Positions 1-6,149 of a stretch of DNA of 6,149 bases are shown here, piece after piece. The stretch is taken from the NCBI GenBank assembly GCA_020629595.1, contig JAHDDA010000166.1, positions 1 to 6,149 of the forward strand, written 5' to 3'. Under the pieces are notes generated by a model. The model was not told the origin of the DNA. It made no database searches and was given only the letters and a program-made list of their open reading frames with translations. This stretch comes from Chitinophagales bacterium. GTDB taxonomy: Bacteria > Bacteroidota > Bacteroidia > Chitinophagales > UBA2359. The position numbers and the translations under genes are program-made. The stretch's first letter is position 1. The number at the start of each line of letters is the position of its first letter.

Positions 1-83
1 AAATTTACTTTGCGATTTAACTTGTATTTTTTTATCCCAGTTAGGGATTTTAAACCCTAGCTAAACTGTAAATTAGTTTGATA

Positions 84-1157
84 TTAAAACCTTGGGCAGT
101 TTACAGATCCTCCTGTTTTTCCTCTTCGGTTTTCTCTATAACTAATGTTATAACTTAGGGCAATTTCTACAGCACCGTTTCTTCCTGTTGCTACTTTTAA
201 GTCTGAAATATTTGCATCGTAGGCAATTGATGCCGTAATTTTTTCTACTTCTAAACCTGCTTGTAAAATAAAGGCATCGGTGCGAGATATTCCAGAATCG
301 CTTGCATTGTTACCATTAAAGCGTATTCCTGCCGAAAAGGTAAAGGCATTTAATATTTGTTTTCTGCTGTTTTCAAGAAATACATATCTTCCACCTATAA
401 GTAAATCGGTTTTAAAGGCTGTTCCTTCTTTAAATAAAAACATTCTTGGTACTAAATCTAAGTAGTCGTTTAGTTTTTTACTCATTCCTAATTGTACGCC
501 CAATTTTATTGGAATACTGTTGGTTTCGGTTTCCGATACTCTTGTTTTTTTAACGCCTGCAAATTGCCCTAATGATAATCCTGCAAAGTAATAATCTCTC
601 ATTCCTTTTATATGGTAATACATTCCTCCTACCGAAACGGTTGGCGAAACGAAAGTATTGGCATTTATATTTTCGTTTGTTGTTAAACTTGCGTCAAAAA
701 TTCCATCTGAATATTGCGAGTCGAATTGTGCGTTTGATAAGTCTAACCTTTGTGTATTTATTCCTAATGATGCACCAATTGAGATAAAGTTTTTGCCTTC
801 GCCATAAAGGTTTAAATTGTAAGCTCCTGTAAACATTAAGGAATTATTGATGATACTTACTGTTCCTGCTCTATCGTTGTAAAATGTTACGCCTCCCGAA
901 ATCCAATCACCATCGGTTACGCCTGGTAATATTTTTGTATCGGCTGAAATTGATGTTGTTTTGAAATTACTGTTAGAAATGCTAGACCATTGTGTTCGGT
1001 AAATTCCACCTACACGAATATCGCCATTAAACAAACCTGCATAAGCTGGATTTGTAATTAATGGTGCCATTGCGTTTTGACTAAAGTGTAGGCTTTGGGC
1101 TTCTACGTTTGTTGTAAAAGTTGTTAGAATTATTATTAAGTATATAAAATTTTTCAT
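84..1157 (-). CDS. PorP/SprF family type IX secretion system outer-membrane protein
   Basis: This 357-residue protein fits the PorP/SprF family, predicted outer-membrane beta-barrel proteins that help T9SS cargo reach or stay on the cell surface. A signal peptide spans about residues 1-20, with likely cleavage at VEA-Q21. The family's N-terminal block is visible at 36-60 (NPAYAG, then R48 and YRTQW). The rest alternates short amphipathic strands typical of a barrel, and the late block YDANISDL followed by GRNGAVEIALSY (313-336) is also characteristic. It ends in CPRF, the usual end of this family. The ATG is preceded by A-rich sequence. It is the second gene of a unit with the sorting-domain protein upstream, so it probably serves that cargo. 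Length is normal for the family. The family call is firm; the specific partner is inferred. Several paralogues usually exist per genome, so no gene symbol is given. Confidence 0.93.
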   Translation of the reverse strand: MKNFIYLIIILTTFTTNVEAQSLHFSQNAMAPLITNPAYAGLFNGDIRVGGIYRTQWSSISNSNFKTTSISADTKILPGVTDGDWISGGVTFYNDRAGTVSIINNSLMFTGAYNLNLYGEGKNFISIGASLGINTQRLDLSNAQFDSQYSDGIFDASLTTNENINANTFVSPTVSVGGMYYHIKGMRDYYFAGLSLGQFAGVKKTRVSETETNSIPIKLGVQLGMSKKLNDYLDLVPRMFLFKEGTAFKTDLLIGGRYVFLENSRKQILNAFTFSAGIRFNGNNASDSGISRTDAFILQAGLEVEKITASIAYDANISDLKVATGRNGAVEIALSYNISYRENRRGKTGGSVNCPRF

Positions 1158-1163
1158 TATTTC

Positions 1164-1191
1164 AGGTTTGAGGTGTCAGGAATCAGGTGTC
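1164..1191. repeat. Four in-phase heptamers between cargo gene and PorP gene
   Basis: Four consecutive 7-base units, each starting with AGG on the plus strand, fill 28 of the 38 intercistronic bases: aggtttg, aggtgtc, aggaatc, aggtgtc. The second and fourth are identical. On the transcribed (minus) strand the tract reads as CCT-containing heptamers and ends six bases before the PorP-like start codon. It may be a slippage-prone short tandem repeat that sets the spacing before that gene. No hairpin or terminator is evident in it. Confidence 0.7.
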
Positions 1192-1195
1192 TTTT

Positions 1196-2371
1196 TTATC
1201 TGATTAGTGTTATTTCTCCTTTTTTAAGTATTTCGGGTCCGTTTTCTTCTGTTGTATATAATAGTTGGTAGAAATAAACACCTGCATTTAATCTTTTTCC
1301 GTTTAGGTTAAATCCTTCCCATCCTTCGTTTTGGTCTTTTGTTTCAAACACTTTTTCTCCGTATCGATTGAATACTTTAAAGTTTATTGTTGCTAAATTT
1401 TCACCTCTTACATAAACAACATCATTGGCATCATCGAAGTTTGGTGTAAATACATTGGGTACAAATACTGCAACATTTTGTGGTGTTGTATCTATTGTGT
1501 CTTCTGGTTCTTCAATAATTATTGGTTCTTCAGCTATTATTATTTCTTCTAAATCTGCTGTGCATCCGTCTAAATCGTAGTTTACATTTATGGTTGTTCC
1601 TACCGTTAGTTGTGAAACATCTATTGTGTTATCGGTTATTAATGTTCCGTTTACAAAAAAATCGCCACCTGCTGGGTTTGCTTGTAATTCATAAGCTGTT
1701 TGGGTGGTGTATAATGTATCGGGGTTTGTAAGTTGTGGGGTTGGGGTAATGTTTACAAAAAAGGTTTCTTCTAAAAAGCAACCTGCACCATACAAAACAG
1801 TTATTGTATCTACTAAGTTTCCTGTTTCGCCTGGAATATATACATTTGGTAAACTTTGGCTTTCGCCATTAATTGTTAATATTGCAGCTCCAACAGATAT
1901 TGATGGGTTTATTAGTATTGAATTTGCACCACTACAATAGCTTGTACCATCTATATTGCTTACCGATAATGGATCTAATACTGGGCTTTCATTTATGCCT
2001 GTAAATGTAAGGTTTGAATATACACATAGTGTTCCGTTTATATTTACATTATATTCTACTGGTAAAATATTTATTGTATTCGGAACTGTTGATGTTATGG
2101 CATTTACATCTAACTGGTTGTTGCTAATTGCTCCTGAAAATGCTGGATCTAAAATAAAAAAGTCTCCTTGCGGAAAATCTGGATTTAGGTATTGTGTTAA
2201 ATCTACTATTCCTTCATTTATACAAAATGACCATTGGTCGGTATTTGTAAGGTAATTGAATACTTCTGCATTTGGAGGACATTGTGCATTCGCTTTTTCA
2301 CTTATTCCTATTAGGAAAAATATTAGCGTTATTAGCGTTATTTTATTTTTAATCATTTTTTTGTTGTTCAT
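1196..2371 (-). CDS. Secreted Ig-like protein with T9SS type B (gliding motility-associated) sorting domain
   Basis: This 391-residue protein is predicted to be exported to the periplasm and then carried across the outer membrane by the type IX system. A signal peptide covers about residues 1-29 (cleavage ANA-Q30); M6 is an alternative start just before the hydrophobic stretch. Residues 45-280 form roughly three Ig-like modules. Modules one and three share the pattern NP..GDFF..D..I.DV..T, followed by a late cysteine (C116, C270); the middle one (143-210) ends with GAGC at C198. An acidic, proline-containing linker (280-298) leads to the C-terminal domain at about 302-391. This carries the type B landmarks VPNVFTPN, then FKVFNRYGEKVF, W351EG, LNAGVYFYQL and final KGEITLIR. 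No catalytic motif is seen, so an adhesin or surface structural role is inferred. It is short for this group, whose members can run to thousands of residues. The PorP/SprF-like gene follows 38 bases downstream. Confidence 0.9.
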   Translation of the reverse strand: MNNKKMIKNKITLITLIFFLIGISEKANAQCPPNAEVFNYLTNTDQWSFCINEGIVDLTQYLNPDFPQGDFFILDPAFSGAISNNQLDVNAITSTVPNTINILPVEYNVNINGTLCVYSNLTFTGINESPVLDPLSVSNIDGTSYCSGANSILINPSISVGAAILTINGESQSLPNVYIPGETGNLVDTITVLYGAGCFLEETFFVNITPTPQLTNPDTLYTTQTAYELQANPAGGDFFVNGTLITDNTIDVSQLTVGTTINVNYDLDGCTADLEEIIIAEEPIIIEEPEDTIDTTPQNVAVFVPNVFTPNFDDANDVVYVRGENLATINFKVFNRYGEKVFETKDQNEGWEGFNLNGKRLNAGVYFYQLLYTTEENGPEILKKGEITLIR

Positions 2372-2399
2372 TTTTAAATAGCCATTTTCTATTTTATTT

Positions 2400-2690
2400 A
2401 ACTATATATATAGTTTACAAATTATTGCATCCTTGGACACGATGAATCTTATTTAGGACACGATAAATCGCTGTCCTTACATTTATCGCTTCCTTGCACA
2501 CGATAACAATTCGATTGCCAATCGATGTTGCAACAAGATATCGTAACTCATTTTTCCATTCAAACTTTGTTCCTAAGTTTGTTATTAATAAACTCAAGTT
2601 GCAATTTATTACATCAATGAACACGATAAATCGCTATCCGTACAAAAACATCGCAACTTGAATTATACTTACTAAGTTTACTGTAAACTA
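2400..2690. repeat. Palindrome-rich intergenic element, possible non-autonomous repeat
   Basis: This stretch contrasts with the low-complexity AT DNA around it. A 9-base inverted repeat bounds it: tagtttaca at 2411-2419 and tgtaaacta at 2682-2690. Inside or overlapping are a 16-base perfect palindrome (2400-2415), 8-base arms at 2461-2468/2481-2488, a 7+1+7 palindrome at 2511-2525, a 10-base palindrome at 2526-2535, another at 2582-2591, 9-base arms tcaagttgc/gcaacttga at 2594-2602/2653-2661, and a 7+1+7 palindrome at 2675-2689. No clear target-site duplication flanks it. A 69-codon minus-strand frame (2415-2624) runs through it but looks like a by-product of the repeats. A MITE- or REP-like element, or a structured leader of the minus-strand gene, are both possible. 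Confidence 0.5.
2418..2643 (+). repeat. Four degenerate direct copies of an acacgataaatcgct motif
   Basis: The core acacgatRaat recurs at 2437-2449, 2458-2480, 2498-2510 (degenerate after acacgata) and 2621-2643. The second and fourth copies match over 21 of 23 bases (acacgataaatcgct, then gtccttac or atccgtac). The first and fourth also match in their left flank: 2418-2447 and 2602-2631 agree at 24 of 30 positions. Spacing between copies is irregular (about 21, 40 and 123 bases), so this is neither a CRISPR array nor a simple tandem repeat. Operator sites or remnants of a repeat family could explain it. Confidence 0.6.
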
Positions 2691-2866
2691 AATTTCTTTT
2701 TATTTATTACAAAGTTAGTTTTTAACTTTTATGTATTTGTTTGGGTTATAAACAATATTTTTACCTTTTATTAACGTTTCAATTTATGAGTTATTGAGTT
2801 TTAGATTTTAAGAGTTTTGAAATCTGATTATATTTAACTTTTAGGTTTTCATTTTAAATTATAAAA
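2691..2866. other. AT-rich intergenic leader before the DUF4837 gene
   Basis: No gene is seen here. The stretch is T-rich with short repeats of gagtt/gttttaga type and a weak hairpin (agattt 2803-2808 with aaatct 2820-2825). It must hold the start signals of the plus-strand lipoprotein gene. A weak Bacteroidota-type candidate is TTTG at 2816-2819 with TAGGTTTT at 2842-2849; the 22-base spacing is slightly long and the last base is off consensus, so it is not annotated separately. Confidence 0.5.
2710..2717 (-). promoter_or_regulatory. Candidate -7 promoter box for the minus-strand T9SS unit
   Basis: On the minus strand this reads TAACTTTG, a full match to the Bacteroidota -7 consensus TAnnTTTG. 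No TTTG is found about 20 bases upstream, so the -33 half is missing. If real, it would give a leader of about 330 bases carrying the whole palindrome-rich element ahead of the sorting-domain gene. A single 8-base match in AT-rich DNA is weak evidence. Confidence 0.22.
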
Positions 2867-3955
2867 ATGCGTTTATCCTTTTCAAATTTTGTTTTTTCAA
2901 TTTTATTTATATCTGTTTTTTTGTTTTCTTGTTCTTCATCTGAAACTGGCAATGATAAGACTAAAAAATCTGCTTATAAAAATTTGCCTAAAAGTTCGGG
3001 GCAAATAGATGAGGTAATTTTGGTGATGGATGATGCTTATTGGAAGGGTGAGTTGGGTAATGTTTTGCGTGAAATTTTGGCTGAAGACTACCCTGCTCTA
3101 CCACAAAGTGAGCCTCGTTTTGATTTACGACAAATTCCGTATAAGGCTTTCAAAGATTTGTTTAAACGTGGCAGCACTATTGTTTTTGTTTCGCCTACCA
3201 ATTGCGATTCTGATTTGTGCCGCCACACTAAAGCGGCTTTTGAAAATTATACTAAGCAAGGAAATGATTTTTTAATTTCGTTTAAAGATGTTTATGCTTC
3301 ACCACAAAAGGTTGTATATCTTTCTGCTCCTGATGCTAGTGGTTTGGCAAGTAATATTTTGGCAAACGATGAACGAATTTTAAAGGCTGTTTCTGAAATT
3401 GAAAACCAAAAGGCTTTGCGTTCTGCTTTGGCTAGTAGGGAAAATTCAAGTTTTGCTAAGGCGGTAAGTAAAAAGTGTTTTGTTGATGCTACAATTCCTA
3501 AAAGCTACCGTAAAGTTATTGAGGCTGATAGCCTTTATTGGTTTAGACAAGATTTGGAGGAAGCAGTTAGTAATCTAGTGTTTCACGTGAAACAATTCCC
3601 TAAAAATTTTGACGATGCTGATTTTGATGTGGCACAATTTATTATTGATGCCCGAAATGAATACGGCGAGGCTTATGTGAAAAGTGATACAGAAGGTTCT
3701 TTTATGACAACCGAAACAAATTTTGAACCCGATTTTAAGCCCGCTGTTATAAACGTAAAAACTGTTATTGAATCGCGTGGTTTGTGGTATTTAACTAAAG
3801 ATTATATGGGTGGTCCTTTTTTGAATTATGCTTATTTTGATAAGGCAAATGATAGAGTTGTTTTAATGGATGCTTGGATTTATGCTCCAAAATATGACAA
3901 ACGACCTCAAATAAGAAGATTAGAGCAATTGATGCAAAATGCTAATTTTTTATAG
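2867..3955 (+). CDS. DUF4837 family lipoprotein
   Basis: This 362-residue protein matches the Bacteroidota-specific DUF4837 family, whose function is not known to me. Residues 1-21 are a lipoprotein signal peptide ending in a lipobox LFS-C22, so the mature protein should be lipid-anchored in the envelope. Residues after the cysteine (SSSETGND) are only mildly acidic, so surface export is not clearly signalled. Family blocks in order: SSG at 43-45, WKGELG at 59-64, LPQSEPRFDL at 78-87, RGLWYL at 304-309, MGGPF at 314-318 and DAWIYAPKYDKR at 335-346. Length is close to what I recall for the family. C113 and C118 lie close together in a loop (NCDSDLC) and could form a disulphide or bind metal, which is speculative. 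The ATG follows an A-rich stretch (ataaaa). The gene is alone on its strand here and converges on the histidine kinase gene with 13 bases between stop codons. Confidence 0.88.
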   Translation: MRLSFSNFVFSILFISVFLFSCSSSETGNDKTKKSAYKNLPKSSGQIDEVILVMDDAYWKGELGNVLREILAEDYPALPQSEPRFDLRQIPYKAFKDLFKRGSTIVFVSPTNCDSDLCRHTKAAFENYTKQGNDFLISFKDVYASPQKVVYLSAPDASGLASNILANDERILKAVSEIENQKALRSALASRENSSFAKAVSKKCFVDATIPKSYRKVIEADSLYWFRQDLEEAVSNLVFHVKQFPKNFDDADFDVAQFIIDARNEYGEAYVKSDTEGSFMTTETNFEPDFKPAVINVKTVIESRGLWYLTKDYMGGPFLNYAYFDKANDRVVLMDAWIYAPKYDKRPQIRRLEQLMQNANFL

Positions 3956-3968
3956 ATTTGTGTTTTAT

Positions 3969-5234
3969 TTATGATTTGGGTAGTGTAATGAAAACTTTTG
4001 TTCCTTCATTTATTTGGCTCTCTACCCAAATTTCACCTTCGTGTAAATCAATTATTTTTTTGGCTATTGCTAAACCAATTCCACTTCCTTTGTAAGTTTG
4101 TTTGTTGTTTAATCTTTTGTATATTCCAAAAATTTTCTCTTTATCTTTTTCTTCTATCCCTATTCCTTTATCTTCAATTATAATTTTATACTGTTTTTTA
4201 TTTGCTTTTCCGCTTACGTTAATAGTTGGCATTTTATTAATTTCAATAAATTTAATTGCGTTTTCTATTATATTTTTTATCACTATTTTTATAAGCTGTT
4301 TATCTGCTTCTATTTCTTTAGGAATTTCATTAATTGTAAGCTCATACTCGTTTTCTATTTCAAGTTCTTTTTCTATACTTTTTATGATTTCAATTATGTT
4401 TACTTTTTCTTTATTCACTTCTTTTATTAACGAAAAGTGCATTAAATCATTGGTCATATTATCCATTTCTTTTGCTCCTTTTATTATGAAGTCTAAACAA
4501 GTTTTTTCATCTTCTTTTATATTTTCACCTTTTTGATTTTTAAGTAATTTGGCAAAGCTCAAAATATTGATTATGGGTGTTCTTAAATCATGTGAAGCAA
4601 CATAGTTATATTCTTCAAGTGTTTTATTTGTGTTAAGTAATTTGCTGTTTTGTTTTTGAAGGTTTTTTGTAATAGGAATAAATACGAATATTACTTCAAC
4701 TAAAAGTACCAATAAAGTTATAAGTGCAAGAAAAATCTCTATGTATTTTATAAACTGTAATCTTTTATCAGAATCTGCTTCAAGTTTCTTTACTATTTTA
4801 TCCATTTTCACTAAAAATAGATTTTGATTTTTTGCCAGTTCTTCTATATTTATTTCTAATTTTTCTTTTGAATTTTTAATTACTTCTCTTGCGTTTTCTA
4901 CATATATATTTAAGTTTTGAACTAAACTAATGTTCTCTTTAGTTAGTTTTTCTAATCCAATATCTTTATTCCCATATTGGAAACCATAATGCACTTTTTC
5001 CCATTCATTAAATGTATTCTCAAGTTTTTTATAATTGTCTTTATTTGGCTTTTCTTTGTTTTCTGCTACAAGTGCAATTATTTTTTGACTTAACATACGT
5101 TGTTTACCACTAATATTAATATAAAACGCATCATCTGATTTTTGACTTATTGCGTATTGTATGATTAATTGATTTATTATAATTAATAGACAGGTAAACC
5201 CAATGATTACTACATATTTTTTTGTTATTGTCAA
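3969..5234 (-). CDS. Membrane histidine kinase with PilJ-type N-terminal sensor
   Basis: This is a 421-residue two-component sensor kinase in the inner membrane. TM1 lies at about 7-29 and TM2 at about 162-187. Between them is a helical periplasmic domain of the PilJ N-terminal (type IV pili methyl-accepting) type, with the hallmark ISGKQRMLSQK at 41-51, EW at 78-79 and KMDKIVKKLE at 143-152. A short coil leads to the dimerisation domain with phosphoacceptor H215 in SHDLRTP. The ATPase domain follows: N box around N321 and N325, G1 box DKGIGI (355-360), F box near F369 and G2 box GSGIGLAI (383-390). All catalytic motifs look intact. There is no PAS, HAMP or receiver domain, and no response regulator gene in the window. 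The start is TTG; an in-frame TAA lies two codons upstream and no ATG occurs before the sensor motif at M47, so TTG is the only start that keeps TM1. A strong terminator separates it from the upstream paralogue. Confidence 0.93.
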   Translation of the reverse strand: MTITKKYVVIIGFTCLLIIINQLIIQYAISQKSDDAFYINISGKQRMLSQKIIALVAENKEKPNKDNYKKLENTFNEWEKVHYGFQYGNKDIGLEKLTKENISLVQNLNIYVENAREVIKNSKEKLEINIEELAKNQNLFLVKMDKIVKKLEADSDKRLQFIKYIEIFLALITLLVLLVEVIFVFIPITKNLQKQNSKLLNTNKTLEEYNYVASHDLRTPIINILSFAKLLKNQKGENIKEDEKTCLDFIIKGAKEMDNMTNDLMHFSLIKEVNKEKVNIIEIIKSIEKELEIENEYELTINEIPKEIEADKQLIKIVIKNIIENAIKFIEINKMPTINVSGKANKKQYKIIIEDKGIGIEEKDKEKIFGIYKRLNNKQTYKGSGIGLAIAKKIIDLHEGEIWVESQINEGTKVFITLPKS

Positions 5235-5248
5235 GTTTTATTTTTCTA

Positions 5249-5280
5249 CTAACTTAGTTATATCCATTTCATTTTCCAAA
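5249..5280 (-). promoter_or_regulatory. Candidate promoter for the histidine kinase gene
   Basis: Between the terminator and the TTG start, the minus strand carries TTTG (5280-5277) and, 20 bases on, TAAGTTAG (5256-5249). This resembles the Bacteroidota TTTG / TAnnTTTG promoter with one mismatch in the second box. It would leave only a very short leader. The idea gains some weight because the terminator just upstream implies the kinase needs its own start point. Confidence 0.3.
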
Positions 5281-5290
5281 ATTTTTCATA

Positions 5291-5329
5291 AAAAAAGGGA
5301 AATAGAATGAATATCTATTTCCCTTTTTT
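5291..5329. terminator. Strong bidirectional intrinsic terminator
   Basis: A perfect stem pairs 5291-5306 with 5314-5329 (16 base pairs, 7-base loop). Its core gggaaatag pairs with ctatttccc, and it is flanked by a six-A run on one side and a six-T run on the other, so the minus-strand transcript ends the stem in a U tract. It lies 19 bases after the stop codon of the PilJ-type sensor gene and 56 bases before the kinase start, so it should end the sensor transcript. The opposite strand has the same shape and could stop plus-strand readthrough. Confidence 0.88.
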
Positions 5330-5348
5330 AATTCTTCATTTTCTGATC

Positions 5349-6149
5349 TTACATTTTTTTAATCATTTCATTTGTTTCTTTCAATTCTTTATCAATGTTT
5401 TCTGCAAACTTTTCTAAATGATTCATATACTTTATTGCTGTTTCTTTATCATTTACTGATATTGTTTTTTTCACTGTTTCTGCGTAGCCAGCAATAATTT
5501 TTGCATTTTCTCTTATGCTTAGTAATTTATTGTTACAGGTTTTTTCTACTGCTTTTTTATACAAAAAAAGCTCTGCTTTTTTATTTCTTAAGTCATCATA
5601 AATTGGTTTAAAAATAAATATTGATACTAATATTATTGCAGTTATTGCTATGAACCCAAGAATCCACACAATGTTTTTTACAAAATTTAATTTGTTATCA
5701 GAGTTCTTTTGTAATGATTTTACATATTTATCCATTTCAATAAGAAATGCATCTTGGTTTGTTTTGAGTAAGTTTGTTTCTTCTTGGTTTATATCTCCTT
5801 TTTCAATAAGTTTTTGAGCAAACAATATTTTATCGTCAAGTTCTTTTAATGGGTTTTTAAAATTACTTTTTCTTGTATTCTTTTGTTCATTAAATAAAAA
5901 TTTACTTTGTAAATCATTATGAACATTTTTCCATTCTTCGAAATTCTCTTTTACTGCTTTATTTTCTTTATTATTATTTAGCTTATTTAAAAAAATATCT
6001 GCCATTATTTTTTGGCTCAACATTCTTTGTTTTCCAGCTTTGTTTATGGTAACTGCATCTTCATCTTTAAATGATAAAGAAGAATTTACAACTATACAGC
6101 ACATAATTATAACTGAAATTAGTATTGAAATTCCTATTATGTATTTCTT
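5349..6149 (-). CDS. PilJ-type membrane sensor protein, histidine-less paralogue of the adjacent kinase (5' end outside window)
   Basis: The frame is open to the window edge. The first ATG (6104) would give 251 residues but cuts TM1 in half. The 15 codons upstream, beginning KKYIIGIS, align with TKKYVVIIG of the neighbouring kinase, so the true start is probably only a few codons beyond the edge. Numbering from the ATG: periplasmic PilJ-type domain with KAGKQRMLSQK at 22-32, EEW at 56-58 and EMDKYVKSLQ at 123-132; TM2 at about 143-166. Residues 180-251 form a helical hairpin that aligns without gaps to the kinase's dimerisation domain over the first helix, but L195 stands where the kinase has H215, and D and P of HDLRTP are also lost. 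There is no ATPase domain and the gene ends at a TAA followed by a strong terminator, so it is not a simple frameshift. It cannot be an active kinase; a sensory partner, decoy or structural protein is inferred. Confidence 0.85.
   Translation of the reverse strand, partial: KKYIIGISILISVIIMCCIVVNSSLSFKDEDAVTINKAGKQRMLSQKIMADIFLNKLNNNKENKAVKENFEEWKNVHNDLQSKFLFNEQKNTRKSNFKNPLKELDDKILFAQKLIEKGDINQEETNLLKTNQDAFLIEMDKYVKSLQKNSDNKLNFVKNIVWILGFIAITAIILVSIFIFKPIYDDLRNKKAELFLYKKAVEKTCNNKLLSIRENAKIIAGYAETVKKTISVNDKETAIKYMNHLEKFAENIDKELKETNEMIKKM

Noticed and set aside
39..62. Inverted repeat downstream of the PorP/SprF-like gene (agttaggg with ccctagct)
   Set aside because: The stem has a wobble pair and an internal mismatch, and on the minus strand it is followed by an A-rich stretch, not a U tract, so it does not look like a terminator of that gene.
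280..787. Small plus-strand frames inside the PorP/SprF-like gene (280-465, 572-787)
   Set aside because: They are opposite a well-conserved family protein and show no domain or start signal of their own.
2415..2624. 69-codon minus-strand reading frame in the divergent intergenic region
   Set aside because: It overlaps the direct repeats and palindromes, shows no recognisable domain, and its composition follows the repeat units; more likely a chance frame in a repeat element.
2437..2643. Possible CRISPR array from the acacgataaatcgct copies
   Set aside because: Copies are too short and degenerate, spacing is irregular, and no cas genes are nearby.
4102..4536. 144-codon plus-strand frame antisense to the histidine kinase
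   Set aside because: It is a hydrophobic Ile/Ser/Phe-rich shadow of the A-rich kinase coding strand, lying opposite conserved catalytic motifs.
5349..6104. Frameshifted remnant of a full histidine kinase
   Set aside because: The 114 bases after its stop hold a terminator and leader, not a displaced ATPase domain, and the next gene is a complete kinase with its own sensor.

Overview
The window is AT-rich DNA (by eye about 70% A+T) from a member of the Bacteroidota. Three genes point there: a PorP/SprF-family type IX secretion (T9SS) protein, a secreted protein with a gliding-motility-type (type B) C-terminal sorting domain, and a DUF4837 lipoprotein. A-rich sequences in place of Shine-Dalgarno sites also fit. 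Order or family cannot be settled from this sequence; Flavobacteriia-like or marine Bacteroidia-like lineages are both possible.

Layout from left to right. (1) 84-2371, minus strand: a two-gene unit. The upstream gene encodes a 391-residue exported protein with about three Ig-like modules and a type B T9SS sorting domain. The gene after it encodes a PorP/SprF-like outer-membrane protein. The 38-base gap between them is mostly four in-phase heptamers. (2) 2372-2866: a 495-base divergent intergenic region. Its left part (about 2400-2690) is a compact cluster of direct repeats and palindromes bounded by a 9-base inverted repeat. Its right part is plain AT-rich leader. (3) 2867-3955, plus strand: a DUF4837 lipoprotein, convergent with the next gene. 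(4) 3969-5234, minus strand: a membrane histidine kinase with a PilJ-type (type IV pili methyl-accepting) periplasmic sensor, starting at TTG. (5) 5291-5329: a strong bidirectional intrinsic terminator. (6) 5349 to the right edge, minus strand: a second PilJ-type sensor protein, clearly a paralogue of the kinase. It ends after a helical hairpin that aligns with the kinase's dimerisation/phosphoacceptor domain but lacks the histidine, and it has no ATPase domain.

How the genes may work together. The T9SS pair looks like a cargo protein with its own PorP/SprF partner, as in the known SprB/SprF arrangement. The two PilJ-type proteins look like a duplicated sensor in which one copy lost (or never gained) catalysis. 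Such a protein could act as a ligand-sensing partner or decoy for the kinase; this is inference. No response regulator is present in the window. The most interesting items are the histidine-less kinase paralogue and the palindrome-rich intergenic element.
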